From NCBI GenBank assembly GCA_035625725.1, contig DASPPB010000069.1:1-14214 (forward strand): a stretch of DNA of 14,214 bases. The letters run 5' to 3'. Numbering within the stretch: the stretch's first letter is position 1; every line of letters begins with the position of its first letter. A program made the position numbers and the translations under genes. This document shows positions 1-5,716 of the stretch, one piece after another. This stretch comes from GJ-E10 sp035625725. GTDB taxonomy: Bacteria; Pseudomonadota; Gammaproteobacteria; Burkholderiales; Burkholderiaceae_F. The notes beneath the pieces were generated by a model, which made no database searches, was not told the origin of the DNA, and saw only the letters and a program-made list of their open reading frames with translations.

Positions 1-150
<150 letters not shown>

Positions 151-157
151 CTACGGG

Positions 158-178
158 GCCGCGATCCCGGGTCGCGGC
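158..178 (+). other. Hairpin in the tuf-rpsJ spacer
   Basis: GCCGCGA at 158-164 pairs perfectly with TCGCGGC at 172-178 across a 7-base TCCCGGG loop, which could close further by a T-G and a C-G pair. No T-run follows, so it is not a standard intrinsic terminator. It may protect the tuf 3' end or mark a processing or attenuation point between tuf and rpsJ. Function is inferred only. Confidence 0.4.
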
Positions 179-212
179 GCGCAAATCGCTCTTTGAGGAA
201 AGTGACCGCATC

Positions 213-524
213 ATGCAAAACCAACGTATCCGCATCCGCCTGAAGGCCTTCGACTACAAGCTGATCGATCAGTCCGCTTTGGAGATCGTCGACACGGCCA
301 AGCGCACCGGCGCCGTGGTGCACGGTCCGGTGCCGCTTCCGACACGGATTCAGCGCTTTGACGTCCTGCGGTCGCCGCACGTAAACAAGACTTCCCGTGA
401 CCAGTTCGAGATTCGCACCCACCAGCGGCTGATGGACATCATCGATCCGACGGACAAGACGGTCGACGCGCTTATGAAGCTCGACTTGGCCGCCGGTGTC
501 GACGTCGAAATCAAGGTCCAGTAA
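213..524 (+). CDS. rpsJ: 30S ribosomal protein S10
   Basis: S10 is a head protein of the small subunit. In E. coli it is also the NusE partner of NusB in transcription antitermination and contacts NusG. The 103 residues equal the E. coli length and open MQNQRIRIRLKAFD. Conserved blocks follow: EIVDTAKRTGA near 30, PLPTRIQRFD near 46, SPHVNKTSRDQ near 58 and the C-terminal TVDALMKLDLAAGVDV. The Shine-Dalgarno match AGGA at 196-199 is 13 bases from the ATG, longer than usual, but homology fixes the start. A 210-base spacer with its own promoter separates it from rplC, so it may be expressed mainly with tuf rather than with the rest of the S10 cluster. Confidence 0.98.
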   Translation: MQNQRIRIRLKAFDYKLIDQSALEIVDTAKRTGAVVHGPVPLPTRIQRFDVLRSPHVNKTSRDQFEIRTHQRLMDIIDPTDKTVDALMKLDLAAGVDVEIKVQ

Positions 525-529
525 CAACG

Positions 530-582
530 GGCGCGCAGCAGGCGGGGTGCGGCGCGCGCGGCTTGCGCCCGCTGCCTGCGCC
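530..582 (+). other. Long imperfect hairpin after rpsJ
   Basis: Six bases after the rpsJ stop codon, 530-546 can pair with 568-582. The pairing is GGCGC with GCGCC, a two-base bulge, AG with CT, a 2x2 mismatch, then GGCGGG with CCCGCT (one G-T pair). That gives 13 pairs around a 21-base loop. No T-run follows. The 3' arm touches the -35 box of the proposed rplC promoter. It could be a processing or termination signal for transcripts coming from tuf-rpsJ. I paired it by hand and GC-rich DNA forms such dyads easily. Confidence 0.3.
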
Positions 583-591
583 GGCTACAAT
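563..591 (+). promoter_or_regulatory. Proposed sigma70-type promoter for rplC onward
   Basis: TTGCGC at 563-568 and TACAAT at 586-591 are separated by 17 bases, the optimal sigma70 spacing. The -10 matches consensus at 5 of 6 positions. It is followed by a GC-rich stretch, CGCGGG at 592-597, a kind of discriminator common in stringently controlled ribosomal promoters. Initiation would fall near 598, leaving a leader of about 137 bases before rplC. The 10-base core GGCTACAATC is nearly repeated at the rplN promoter (GGCTAGAATC), which supports both calls. Confidence 0.6.
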
Positions 592-597
592 CGCGGG

Positions 598-734
598 CTT
601 CGCACCAATCGAGGCCGCACAATCGTGGTCTCGGGGGCCGGGCGTGGTAGCGGCGCCGCAGTGCGCGGCGAGCACGCGAGGCCAAGGGGCGCACCGCACA
701 TCGCCGGCCAATCGTAGCCGGATGGGAGAGAACA
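598..734 (+). promoter_or_regulatory. Structured 5' leader of rplC with two CAATC-loop hairpins
   Basis: Hairpin A pairs 610-618 with 625-633 (9 pairs, two of them G-T) around the loop ACAATC. Hairpin B pairs CCGGC 704-708 with GCCGG 717-721 around the loop CAATCGTA and ends just before the rplC ribosome-binding site at 724-730. Between them GTGCGC 661-666 can pair with GCGCAC 689-694, and CGGCGA 666-671 can pair with TCGCCG 701-706 as an alternative. E. coli regulates its S10 operon through an L4-binding leader ahead of rpsJ; here the structured leader is ahead of rplC. A role in autoregulation is inference. Confidence 0.4.
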
Positions 735-1391
735 ATGACGACGCAGGCGAAGTCGGCGCTGGGCCTGCTCGGCCGCAAGGTCGGCATGACGCGCATCTTC
801 ACTGATGAGGGCGAATCGGTCCCCGTGACGGTGGTCGATGTGTCCGACAATCGCGTGAGCCAAGTGCGCGACGTTCAGACCGACGGCTACCGCGCGATCC
901 AAGTTGCCGCGGGCAAGCGCCGCGCCTCTCGCATCACCAAGCCGCTGGCCGGACATCTGGGCAAGGCCGGTGCCGAGGGCGCCGCGACGCTGCACGAGTT
1001 TCGGTTGCCCGACGGCGACAAGACTGACGTTGCGCCGGGCGCCGCGCTGGGTGTGGACCTGTTTTCGGTGGGCCAAAAGGTCGACGTCACGGGCGTGACG
1101 ATCGGCAAGGGATTTGCCGGGGCGATCAAGCGCCACCATTTCTCCTCGAACCGCGCCTCGCATGGCAATTCGGTATCGACCAATGCTCCCGGCTCTATCG
1201 GTATGCGCCAGGACCCGGGCCGCGTGATGCCGGGCAAGCGCATGGCCGGACATCTGGGCGATGTGCGCCGCACGACGCAAAACTTGGTGATCGCGCGCAT
1301 CGACGCGGGACGACAGCTGCTGCTCATTAAGGGCGCGGTCCCGGGCAGTCGCGGGGGTACGGTCGTCGTGCGACCTGCGGTCAAGGGATAA
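735..1391 (+). CDS. rplC: 50S ribosomal protein L3
   Basis: L3 is one of the first proteins to bind 23S rRNA and reaches toward the peptidyl transferase centre. The 218 residues exceed the E. coli length (209), mostly through a 9-residue N-terminal addition before LLGRKVGMTRIFTDEG. The central GKGFAGAIKRHHF and the extended loop HGNSVSTNAPGSIGMRQDPG are conserved. Gln159 in GMRQDPG lines up with E. coli Gln150, the residue methylated by PrmB. GGGAGAG at 724-730 is the ribosome-binding site. It is probably the first gene of its own transcription unit. rplD follows after 12 bases. Confidence 0.98.
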   Translation: MTTQAKSALGLLGRKVGMTRIFTDEGESVPVTVVDVSDNRVSQVRDVQTDGYRAIQVAAGKRRASRITKPLAGHLGKAGAEGAATLHEFRLPDGDKTDVAPGAALGVDLFSVGQKVDVTGVTIGKGFAGAIKRHHFSSNRASHGNSVSTNAPGSIGMRQDPGRVMPGKRMAGHLGDVRRTTQNLVIARIDAGRQLLLIKGAVPGSRGGTVVVRPAVKG

Positions 1392-1403
1392 GAGGCCGAC
1401 GCG

Positions 1404-2030
1404 ATGGAATTGAAGGTATACGACGAAAAGGGCAAGGCCACGGCAACGCTCTCGGCGCCGGCGACGCTGTTCGGCCGCGATTTCAACGAGGCGCTGGTGC
1501 ACCAGATCGTGGTCGCCTACCAGGCCAACGCGCGGCAAGGTACGCGGGCGCAGAAGGACCGCGCGACGGTTGCGCACACCACGCGCAAGCCGTGGCGGCA
1601 AAAGGGAACGGGCCGCGCGCGCGCGGGCATGACCTCCAGTCCGCTGTGGCGCGGCGGCGGCAAAATCTTCCCGAGTTCGCCGCAAGAGAATTTCTCGCAC
1701 AAGGTCAATCGCAAGATGTTTCGCGCTGGCTTGTGCTCCATCTTGTCGAAGCTCGCGCACGACGACCGGCTCGTGGTGGTCGACGAGCTTTCGATCCAGG
1801 CGCCGCGCACCAAGCTTCTGGCGCAAAAGCTCAAGGCTCTGGGACTCGATTCGGTTCTGATCATCACCGACCGCATCGATGAAAACCTGTACCTGGCGGC
1901 GCGCAATCTGAAGGACGTGATGGTCGTCGAGACCCGGCACGCGGATCCGGTTTCGATGATTTACTACGACAAAGTGGTTTTGACGCGGCCGGCAATCGCC
2001 ACCTTGGAGCGCATGTGGGGGCAGGCATGA
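1404..2030 (+). CDS. rplD: 50S ribosomal protein L4
   Basis: L4 binds 23S rRNA domain I and its long loop lines the exit tunnel. In E. coli free L4 also represses the S10 operon. The 208 residues are slightly longer than in E. coli (201). The tunnel loop lies near residues 60-87 and includes KPWRQKGTGRARAG, the region where macrolide-resistance changes occur; it looks wild-type. AGAGG at 1391-1395 is the ribosome-binding site, overlapping the last base of rplC. The stop TGA overlaps the rplW start as ATGA at 2027-2030, so L23 translation is probably coupled to L4. No L4-type leader is recognisable before rpsJ, so any L4 control here may act elsewhere. Confidence 0.98.
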   Translation: MELKVYDEKGKATATLSAPATLFGRDFNEALVHQIVVAYQANARQGTRAQKDRATVAHTTRKPWRQKGTGRARAGMTSSPLWRGGGKIFPSSPQENFSHKVNRKMFRAGLCSILSKLAHDDRLVVVDELSIQAPRTKLLAQKLKALGLDSVLIITDRIDENLYLAARNLKDVMVVETRHADPVSMIYYDKVVLTRPAIATLERMWGQA

Positions 2031-2326
2031 ACAACGAGCGCTTGTACAACGTACTGCTGGCGCCGGTGGTGTCGGAAAAATCGACGTATATCGGGGAAAA
2101 GCACAACCAGGTCGCCTTTCGCGTGCTGCAAGACGCCACCAAACAGGAAGTCAAGGCCGCCGTCGAACTGCTCTTCAAGGTCCAGGTTCAGTCGGTACAG
2201 ATTTTGAATCGTCGTGGCAAGGACAAGCGTTTTGGGCGTACGCCGGGGCGACGCCGTGACCTGCGCAAGGCCTATGTTTGCTTGAAGCCCGGCCAGGAAA
2301 TCAATTTCGCCGAAGGAGTGAAGTAA
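2027..2326 (+). CDS. rplW: 50S ribosomal protein L23
   Basis: L23 sits at the tunnel exit and is the docking site for trigger factor and the signal recognition particle. I chose the ATG at 2027, which gives 99 residues (E. coli has 100), over an in-frame GTG at 2015 inside rplD. The protein opens MNNERLYNVLLAPVVSEKST. Glu17 in VSEK corresponds to E. coli Glu18, which contacts trigger factor. The basic loop RRGKDKRFGRTPGRR lies near residues 64-78. The ATG overlaps the rplD stop (ATGA), and a GGGG tract at 2017-2020 inside rplD can serve as ribosome-binding site. The stop overlaps the rplB start by one base. Confidence 0.97.
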   Translation: MNNERLYNVLLAPVVSEKSTYIGEKHNQVAFRVLQDATKQEVKAAVELLFKVQVQSVQILNRRGKDKRFGRTPGRRRDLRKAYVCLKPGQEINFAEGVK

Positions 2327-3153
2327 TGGCGCTGGTCAAGGTCAAGCCGACGTCGGCCGGGCGGCGAGCCCTGGTGAAGGTGGTGAGCGGACAGCTGCAC
2401 AAGGGGGCTCCCTACGCCGGACTCACCGAAAAGAAAATCCGCGGCTCGGGGCGCAACAACCTGGGCCACATCACGACGCGCCACCAAGGCGGTGGGCACA
2501 AGCGGCACTATCGCGTAATCGATTTTTGCCGCTCCAAAGACGGTATTGCAGCGCGGGTGGAACGCCTGGAGTACGACCCCAACCGCTCGGCGCACCTGGC
2601 GTTGCTGTGCTACGCCGATGGCGAGCGCCGCTACATCATCGCGCCCAAGGGCTTGGCGCTCGGCGCGCAACTGATGAGCGGCCAGGAGGCACCGATCCGC
2701 GTGGGCAACGCGCTGCCGCTGCGCAACATACCGGTCGGAACGACGATCCACTGCATCGAGATGCTCCCGGGCAAGGGGGCGCAACTGGCGCGCGCGGCCG
2801 GAACTTCGGCGCAGCTGCTGGCCCGTGAGGGCAGCTACGCGCAGATTCGATTGCGCTCGGGCGAGATCCGCAAGGTCCTCATCGAGTGCCGCGCCACCAT
2901 TGGCGAGGTGGGCAACGAGGAAAACAATTTGCGTCAATTCGGCAAGGCGGGCGCGATCCGCTGGCGTGGGATTCGTCCAACCGTGCGCGGTGTGGCGATG
3001 AACCCGATCGATCACCCGCACGGCGGCGGCGAAGGGCGCACGGGCACGGGGCGTCATCCCGTCAGTCCCTGGGGCAAGCTCACCAAGGGCTACCGCACGC
3101 GCAAGAACAAGCGCACCGACAGCATGATCATTCAACGACGCCATCGCAAGTAG
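2326..3153 (+). CDS. rplB: 50S ribosomal protein L2
   Basis: L2 is needed for subunit association, tRNA binding and peptidyl transferase assembly. From the ATG at 2326 the protein has 275 residues (E. coli 273) and opens MALVKVKPTSAGRR. The C-terminal signature MNPIDHPHGGGEG spans about 225-237. His230 corresponds to E. coli His229, which is important for peptidyl transferase activity. The protein ends in a basic tail, IIQRRHRK. AAGGAG at 2313-2318 is a strong ribosome-binding site inside rplW, and the junction reads TAATG, so translation is probably coupled. The N-terminal domain (for example GLTEKKIRGSGRNNLG) differs noticeably from the Burkholderia sequence I recall. Confidence 0.98.
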   Translation: MALVKVKPTSAGRRALVKVVSGQLHKGAPYAGLTEKKIRGSGRNNLGHITTRHQGGGHKRHYRVIDFCRSKDGIAARVERLEYDPNRSAHLALLCYADGERRYIIAPKGLALGAQLMSGQEAPIRVGNALPLRNIPVGTTIHCIEMLPGKGAQLARAAGTSAQLLAREGSYAQIRLRSGEIRKVLIECRATIGEVGNEENNLRQFGKAGAIRWRGIRPTVRGVAMNPIDHPHGGGEGRTGTGRHPVSPWGKLTKGYRTRKNKRTDSMIIQRRHRK

Positions 3154-3168
3154 TCCCGGGGACATTCC

Positions 3169-3462
3169 ATGTCACGCTCGCTCAAAAAAGGTCCGTTTGT
3201 CGACGGGCATCTGCTCAAGAAAGTCGAGACGGCGCAAAGCTCCAAGGACAAGCGCCCGATCAAGACCTGGTCGCGTCGCTCGACGGTCGTGCCCGATTTC
3301 GTAGGCCTGACCATTGCGGTGCACAACGGCAAGCAACATGTCCCCGTCTACATCACGGAGCAGATGGTCGGTCACAAATTGGGCGAATTCGCGCTTACGC
3401 GCACCTTCAAGGGTCACTCCGCCGACCGCAAGACGCCGGCGCCGGCGCCCGCCAAAAAGTAA
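3169..3462 (+). CDS. rpsS: 30S ribosomal protein S19
   Basis: S19 is a head protein of the small subunit that pairs with S13 and contacts the inter-subunit bridge. It has 97 residues against 92 in E. coli. It opens MSRSLKKGPFVDGHLLKKV and holds the core RSTVVPDFVGLTIAVHNGKQHVPVYITEQMVGHKLGEF, in which STVVPDFVGLTIAVHNG and MVGHKLGEF are the clearest family blocks. The tail after GHSADRK is a short Ala/Pro/Lys run (TPAPAPAKK) that replaces the lysine-rich E. coli end. GGGGA at 3158-3162 is the ribosome-binding site. It lies 15 bases after rplB and 12 before rplV, in standard S10-cluster order. Confidence 0.98.
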   Translation: MSRSLKKGPFVDGHLLKKVETAQSSKDKRPIKTWSRRSTVVPDFVGLTIAVHNGKQHVPVYITEQMVGHKLGEFALTRTFKGHSADRKTPAPAPAKK

Positions 3463-3474
3463 GAGGGACCAGCT

Positions 3475-3816
3475 ATGCAGACCACGGCTTCACATCGCGG
3501 CGCCCGCATGTCGGCGCAGAAGGGGCGGCTTGTGGCCGATCTGGTGCGCGGCAAACCCGTCGACAAGGCGCTCAACATCCTGGCCTTCACTCCCAAGAAG
3601 GCCGCGGGCCTGATCCGCAAGCTGCTCGAGTCGGCCATCGCCAACGCGGAGCACAATGACGGCGCCGATATCGACGAGCTGCGCGTCACGAGCATCTTTG
3701 TCGAGCAGGGCCCGACGCTGCGGCGCTTCTCCGCACGCGCCAAGGGTCGCGGCACGCGTATCAGCAAGAAGAGCTGCCATATCTTCCTCACGGTTGGTGA
3801 CGGAAAGAAGGAGTAG
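3475..3816 (+). CDS. rplV: 50S ribosomal protein L22
   Basis: L22 contacts all six 23S rRNA domains, and its beta hairpin lines the exit tunnel opposite L4. It has 113 residues (E. coli 110). Conserved parts are HRGARMSAQKGRLVADLVRGK near residues 7-27 (first half HRGARMSAQKGR), KKAAGLIRKLLESAIANAEH and NDGADIDELRV. The tunnel hairpin is near residues 80-100. There the usual MPRAKGRA is replaced by SARAKGRGTRI, with the core RAKGR kept. This stretch is where macrolide-resistance changes map in other bacteria, but I see no known one. GAGGGA at 3463-3468 is the ribosome-binding site. rpsC follows after 6 bases. Confidence 0.98.
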   Translation: MQTTASHRGARMSAQKGRLVADLVRGKPVDKALNILAFTPKKAAGLIRKLLESAIANAEHNDGADIDELRVTSIFVEQGPTLRRFSARAKGRGTRISKKSCHIFLTVGDGKKE

Positions 3817-3822
3817 TAACGC

Positions 3823-4734
3823 ATGGGCCAAAAGATCAACCCAACGGGATTTCGCCTTGCGGTATCGCGCAACTGGAACTCGCGCTGGTTTGCCACCGGC
3901 AAGGAATTCAGCCGCATGCTGGGCGAAGATCTGCATGTACGCGAGTACCTGCGCCGCAAGCTGCGCAATGCCTCGGTCGGACGCATACTCATCGAGCGAC
4001 CGGCGAAAAACGCGCGCATCACGATTTATTCGGCGCGGCCCGGCGTCGTGATCGGCAAGAAGGGCGAGGACATCGAGACGCTCAAAGTCGAGCTGCAAAA
4101 GATGATGGGCGTGCCGGTGCACGTCAACATCGATGAGATTCGCAAGCCTGAGCTCGACGCGCAACTCATCGCCGATTCCATCACCCAGCAACTGGAAAAG
4201 CGCATCATGTTCCGGCGCGCCATGAAGCGCGCAATGCAAAATGCCATGCGCCTGGGCGCGCAGGGCATCAAGATCATGAGTTCGGGCCGGCTCAATGGTA
4301 TCGAGATTGCCCGCACCGAGTGGTACCGCGAAGGCCGCGTGCCGCTGCATACGCTGCGCGCCGACATCGACTACGGCTTTTCCGAGGCCAAGACGACATA
4401 TGGCGTGATCGGCGTGAAGGTCTGGGTCTACAAGGGTGACACGCTCGGGCGTACCGAGGCCGTCACCACGGAGACCGCGGTGCCGGCACCCGAACGCGAA
4501 GAGCGTCGCGCGCTGCGTCGCCCGCCGGCCGGGCCTGCTGCTACCCCCCGCCCCTCCGGCGCACGGCGTCCCGTGCGCAAGACGGAGGCGGCCGTCCCTG
4601 CCGAGGCCGGGGCCGCGGCGCCCGCCGCTGCGGGTGCAACCGAGGAAGCGGCCAAGCCGGCGGTCAAGCGGGTACGCAAGGTTGCCACCAAGGCCGCGGA
4701 CAAACCCGCGCCGGACAAGGGCGAGAGCAAGTAA
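3823..4734 (+). CDS. rpsC: 30S ribosomal protein S3 with a long C-terminal tail
   Basis: S3 sits at the mRNA entry site in the 30S head and contributes to helicase activity. The first 209 residues are a normal S3 with an N-terminal KH domain (GKKGEDIETLK near 75) and a C-terminal domain with SGRLNGIEIARTEWYREGRV and GVIGVKVWVYKGDTLG. After this, residues 210-303 are a low-complexity tail rich in Ala, Pro, Arg and Lys. E. coli S3 has 233 residues and a tail of about 24. The tail is in frame, ends at TAA, and rplP follows 12 bases later with its own ribosome-binding site, so it is not a frameshift artefact. AAGGAG at 3808-3813 precedes rpsC. Confidence 0.98.
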   Translation: MGQKINPTGFRLAVSRNWNSRWFATGKEFSRMLGEDLHVREYLRRKLRNASVGRILIERPAKNARITIYSARPGVVIGKKGEDIETLKVELQKMMGVPVHVNIDEIRKPELDAQLIADSITQQLEKRIMFRRAMKRAMQNAMRLGAQGIKIMSSGRLNGIEIARTEWYREGRVPLHTLRADIDYGFSEAKTTYGVIGVKVWVYKGDTLGRTEAVTTETAVPAPEREERRALRRPPAGPAATPRPSGARRPVRKTEAAVPAEAGAAAPAAAGATEEAAKPAVKRVRKVATKAADKPAPDKGESK

Positions 4735-4746
4735 AGGAGTGGCACG

Positions 4747-5163
4747 ATGCTGCAACCGGCACGACGCAAATATCGCAAGGATCACAAGGGACGCAATCGC
4801 GGCCTGGCCACGCGCGGCGCCAAAGTCTCTTTCGGCGAGTACGGTCTGAAGGCCACCGAACGCGGGCGCCTCACGGCGCGCCAGATCGAGGCGGCGCGAC
4901 GCGCGATCACGCGGCACATCAAGCGCGGCGGACGCGTCTGGATCCGCATCTTCCCGGACAAGCCGATCTCGCAAAAGCCCGCGGAGGTGCGCATGGGTAA
5001 CGGCAAGGGCAATCCCGAATACTGGGTGGCGCAGATCCAGCCGGGCAAGGTGCTCTACGAGATGGACGGCGTCGACGAGACGGTCGCGCGCGAGGCCTTT
5101 AACCTGGCTGCCGCCAAACTGCCGCTCAAGACTGTCTTTGTCGCGCGGGCGCTCGGCGCGTAA
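4747..5163 (+). CDS. rplP: 50S ribosomal protein L16
   Basis: L16 binds near the A site and 5S rRNA and organises the elbow of A- and P-site tRNA. It has 138 residues (E. coli 136), opening MLQPARRKYRKDHKGRNRG and carrying KATERGRLTARQIEAARRA and GNPEYWVAQIQPGKVLYEMDG. Arg82 in VRMGNGKG corresponds to E. coli Arg81, the residue hydroxylated by the YcfD oxygenase. AAGGAG at 4734-4739 overlaps the last base of rpsC and gives a 7-base spacing. It is followed 12 bases later by rpmC. Nothing in the sequence is unusual for the family. Confidence 0.98.
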   Translation: MLQPARRKYRKDHKGRNRGLATRGAKVSFGEYGLKATERGRLTARQIEAARRAITRHIKRGGRVWIRIFPDKPISQKPAEVRMGNGKGNPEYWVAQIQPGKVLYEMDGVDETVAREAFNLAAAKLPLKTVFVARALGA

Positions 5164-5175
5164 AGGGAGAAACAA

Positions 5176-5370
5176 ATGCAAGCCAAGGAATTGCGCGCCA
5201 AGAGCGACTCCGCGCTGCAAACGGAGCTGCGCGAGCTGCTCAAAGCGCAGTTTTCCGCCCGCATGCAGCGGGCCACCCAGCAGCTGCAAAACCACACGCA
5301 GTTGCGCAAGCTGCGGCGCGACATCGCTCGCGTGCGTACTGTGATGACCGAGAAGGCGAACGCAAAATGA
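5176..5370 (+). CDS. rpmC: 50S ribosomal protein L29
   Basis: L29 is a small helical protein next to L23 at the tunnel exit. It has 64 residues (E. coli 63), starting MQAKELRAKS. The repeated ELRELLKAQFSARMQRATQQ and the conserved QLRKLRRDIARVRTVMTEK are the family's two long helices. GGGAGA at 5165-5170 is the ribosome-binding site. Its TGA stop overlaps the rpsQ ATG as ATGA at 5367-5370, so S17 translation is probably coupled to L29. Confidence 0.97.
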   Translation: MQAKELRAKSDSALQTELRELLKAQFSARMQRATQQLQNHTQLRKLRRDIARVRTVMTEKANAK

Positions 5371-5648
5371 CGTCCTCAGCACAAGCTGGCGCACCGGCGG
5401 CGCTCAAGCGCACCCTGGTGGGGCGCGTAGTCAGCAACAAGATGGACAAGACGGTAACGGTCCTCGTGGAGCGGCGCGTCAAGCACCCCGTCTACGGCAA
5501 GTACGTTGTGCGCTCGACCAAGTTGCATGCCCACGATGCGAGCAACAAGATCGGCGAGGGCGATCTGGTGGAGATCGCGGAGACCCGGCCGCTTTCGCGC
5601 ACCAAGGCCTGGACGGTAACGCGGGTGGTCGAGGCCGCGCGCGGCTAA
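5367..5648 (+). CDS. rpsQ: 30S ribosomal protein S17
   Basis: S17 is an early-assembling OB-fold protein that binds 16S rRNA in the 5' domain. It has 93 residues against 84 in E. coli, mostly because of a longer N-terminus (MTSSAQAGAPAALKRTL) before GRVVSNKMDKTVTVLVER. The block HPVYGKYVVRSTKLHAHD and the late EIAETRPLSRTKAW are conserved family motifs. The start overlaps the rpmC stop by four bases. GAAGG at 5352-5356 lies inside rpmC as the ribosome-binding site. It is the last gene of the S10 cluster, and a 292-base spacer follows. Confidence 0.97.
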   Translation: MTSSAQAGAPAALKRTLVGRVVSNKMDKTVTVLVERRVKHPVYGKYVVRSTKLHAHDASNKIGEGDLVEIAETRPLSRTKAWTVTRVVEAARG

Positions 5649-5656
5649 AAAAAGGG

Positions 5657-5716
5657 GGCGAGCCGGTCGGCGATTTGCGTGTCGGCCGACTTTCAGGCTA
5701 GAATCTGCGGCTCGCC
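5657..5716 (+). repeat. Nested inverted repeat around the rplN promoter
   Basis: GGCGAGCCG at 5657-5665 is the exact reverse complement of CGGCTCGCC at 5708-5716. Immediately inside, GTCGGC 5666-5671 pairs with GCCGAC 5685-5690, and GTCGGCCGAC at 5681-5690 is itself a perfect 10-base palindrome. The proposed promoter lies within this nest. In a transcript reading through from rpsQ it would fold as a long stem with an inner hairpin. As DNA the palindrome could be a protein site. No function is known to me. Confidence 0.4.
5675..5704 (+). promoter_or_regulatory. Proposed sigma70-type promoter for the spc cluster
   Basis: TTGCGT at 5675-5680 and TAGAAT at 5699-5704 are 18 bases apart, and the -10 matches consensus at 5 of 6 positions. 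The surrounding GGCTAGAATCTGCGGCTC parallels GGCTACAATCGCGGGCTT upstream of rplC. A run of seven A at 5647-5653 could be a distal UP-type element. Initiation would fall near 5711, about 230 bases before rplN. This corresponds in position to the known spc promoter between rpsQ and rplN in E. coli. Confidence 0.6.

Noticed and set aside
2015..2026. Earlier GTG start for rplW, adding four residues
   Set aside because: The ATG at 2027 overlaps the rplD stop as ATGA, gives the family length, and aligns with known L23 starts.
2278..2325. Upstream in-frame start for rplB inside rplW
   Set aside because: The ATG at 2326 has a strong ribosome-binding site and gives the conserved MALVKVKPTS start; the extra 16 residues are out-of-frame rplW sequence.
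4450..4734. Frameshift or fusion at the end of rpsC
   Set aside because: The frame is continuous, ends in TAA, and rplP follows with normal spacing; basic Ala/Pro-rich tails are known in ribosomal proteins.
3490..5394. Long open frame on the minus strand (634 codons), and similar ones at 585-1940 and 8386-9639
   Set aside because: They lie wholly opposite conserved ribosomal genes, have Arg/Ala/His-rich sequence without recognisable domains, and are expected in GC-rich DNA with strong codon bias.
5646..5665. Stem plus T-run terminator on the minus strand near the end of rpsQ
   Set aside because: The stem arms are more than 40 bases apart, and no minus-strand gene leads into it.
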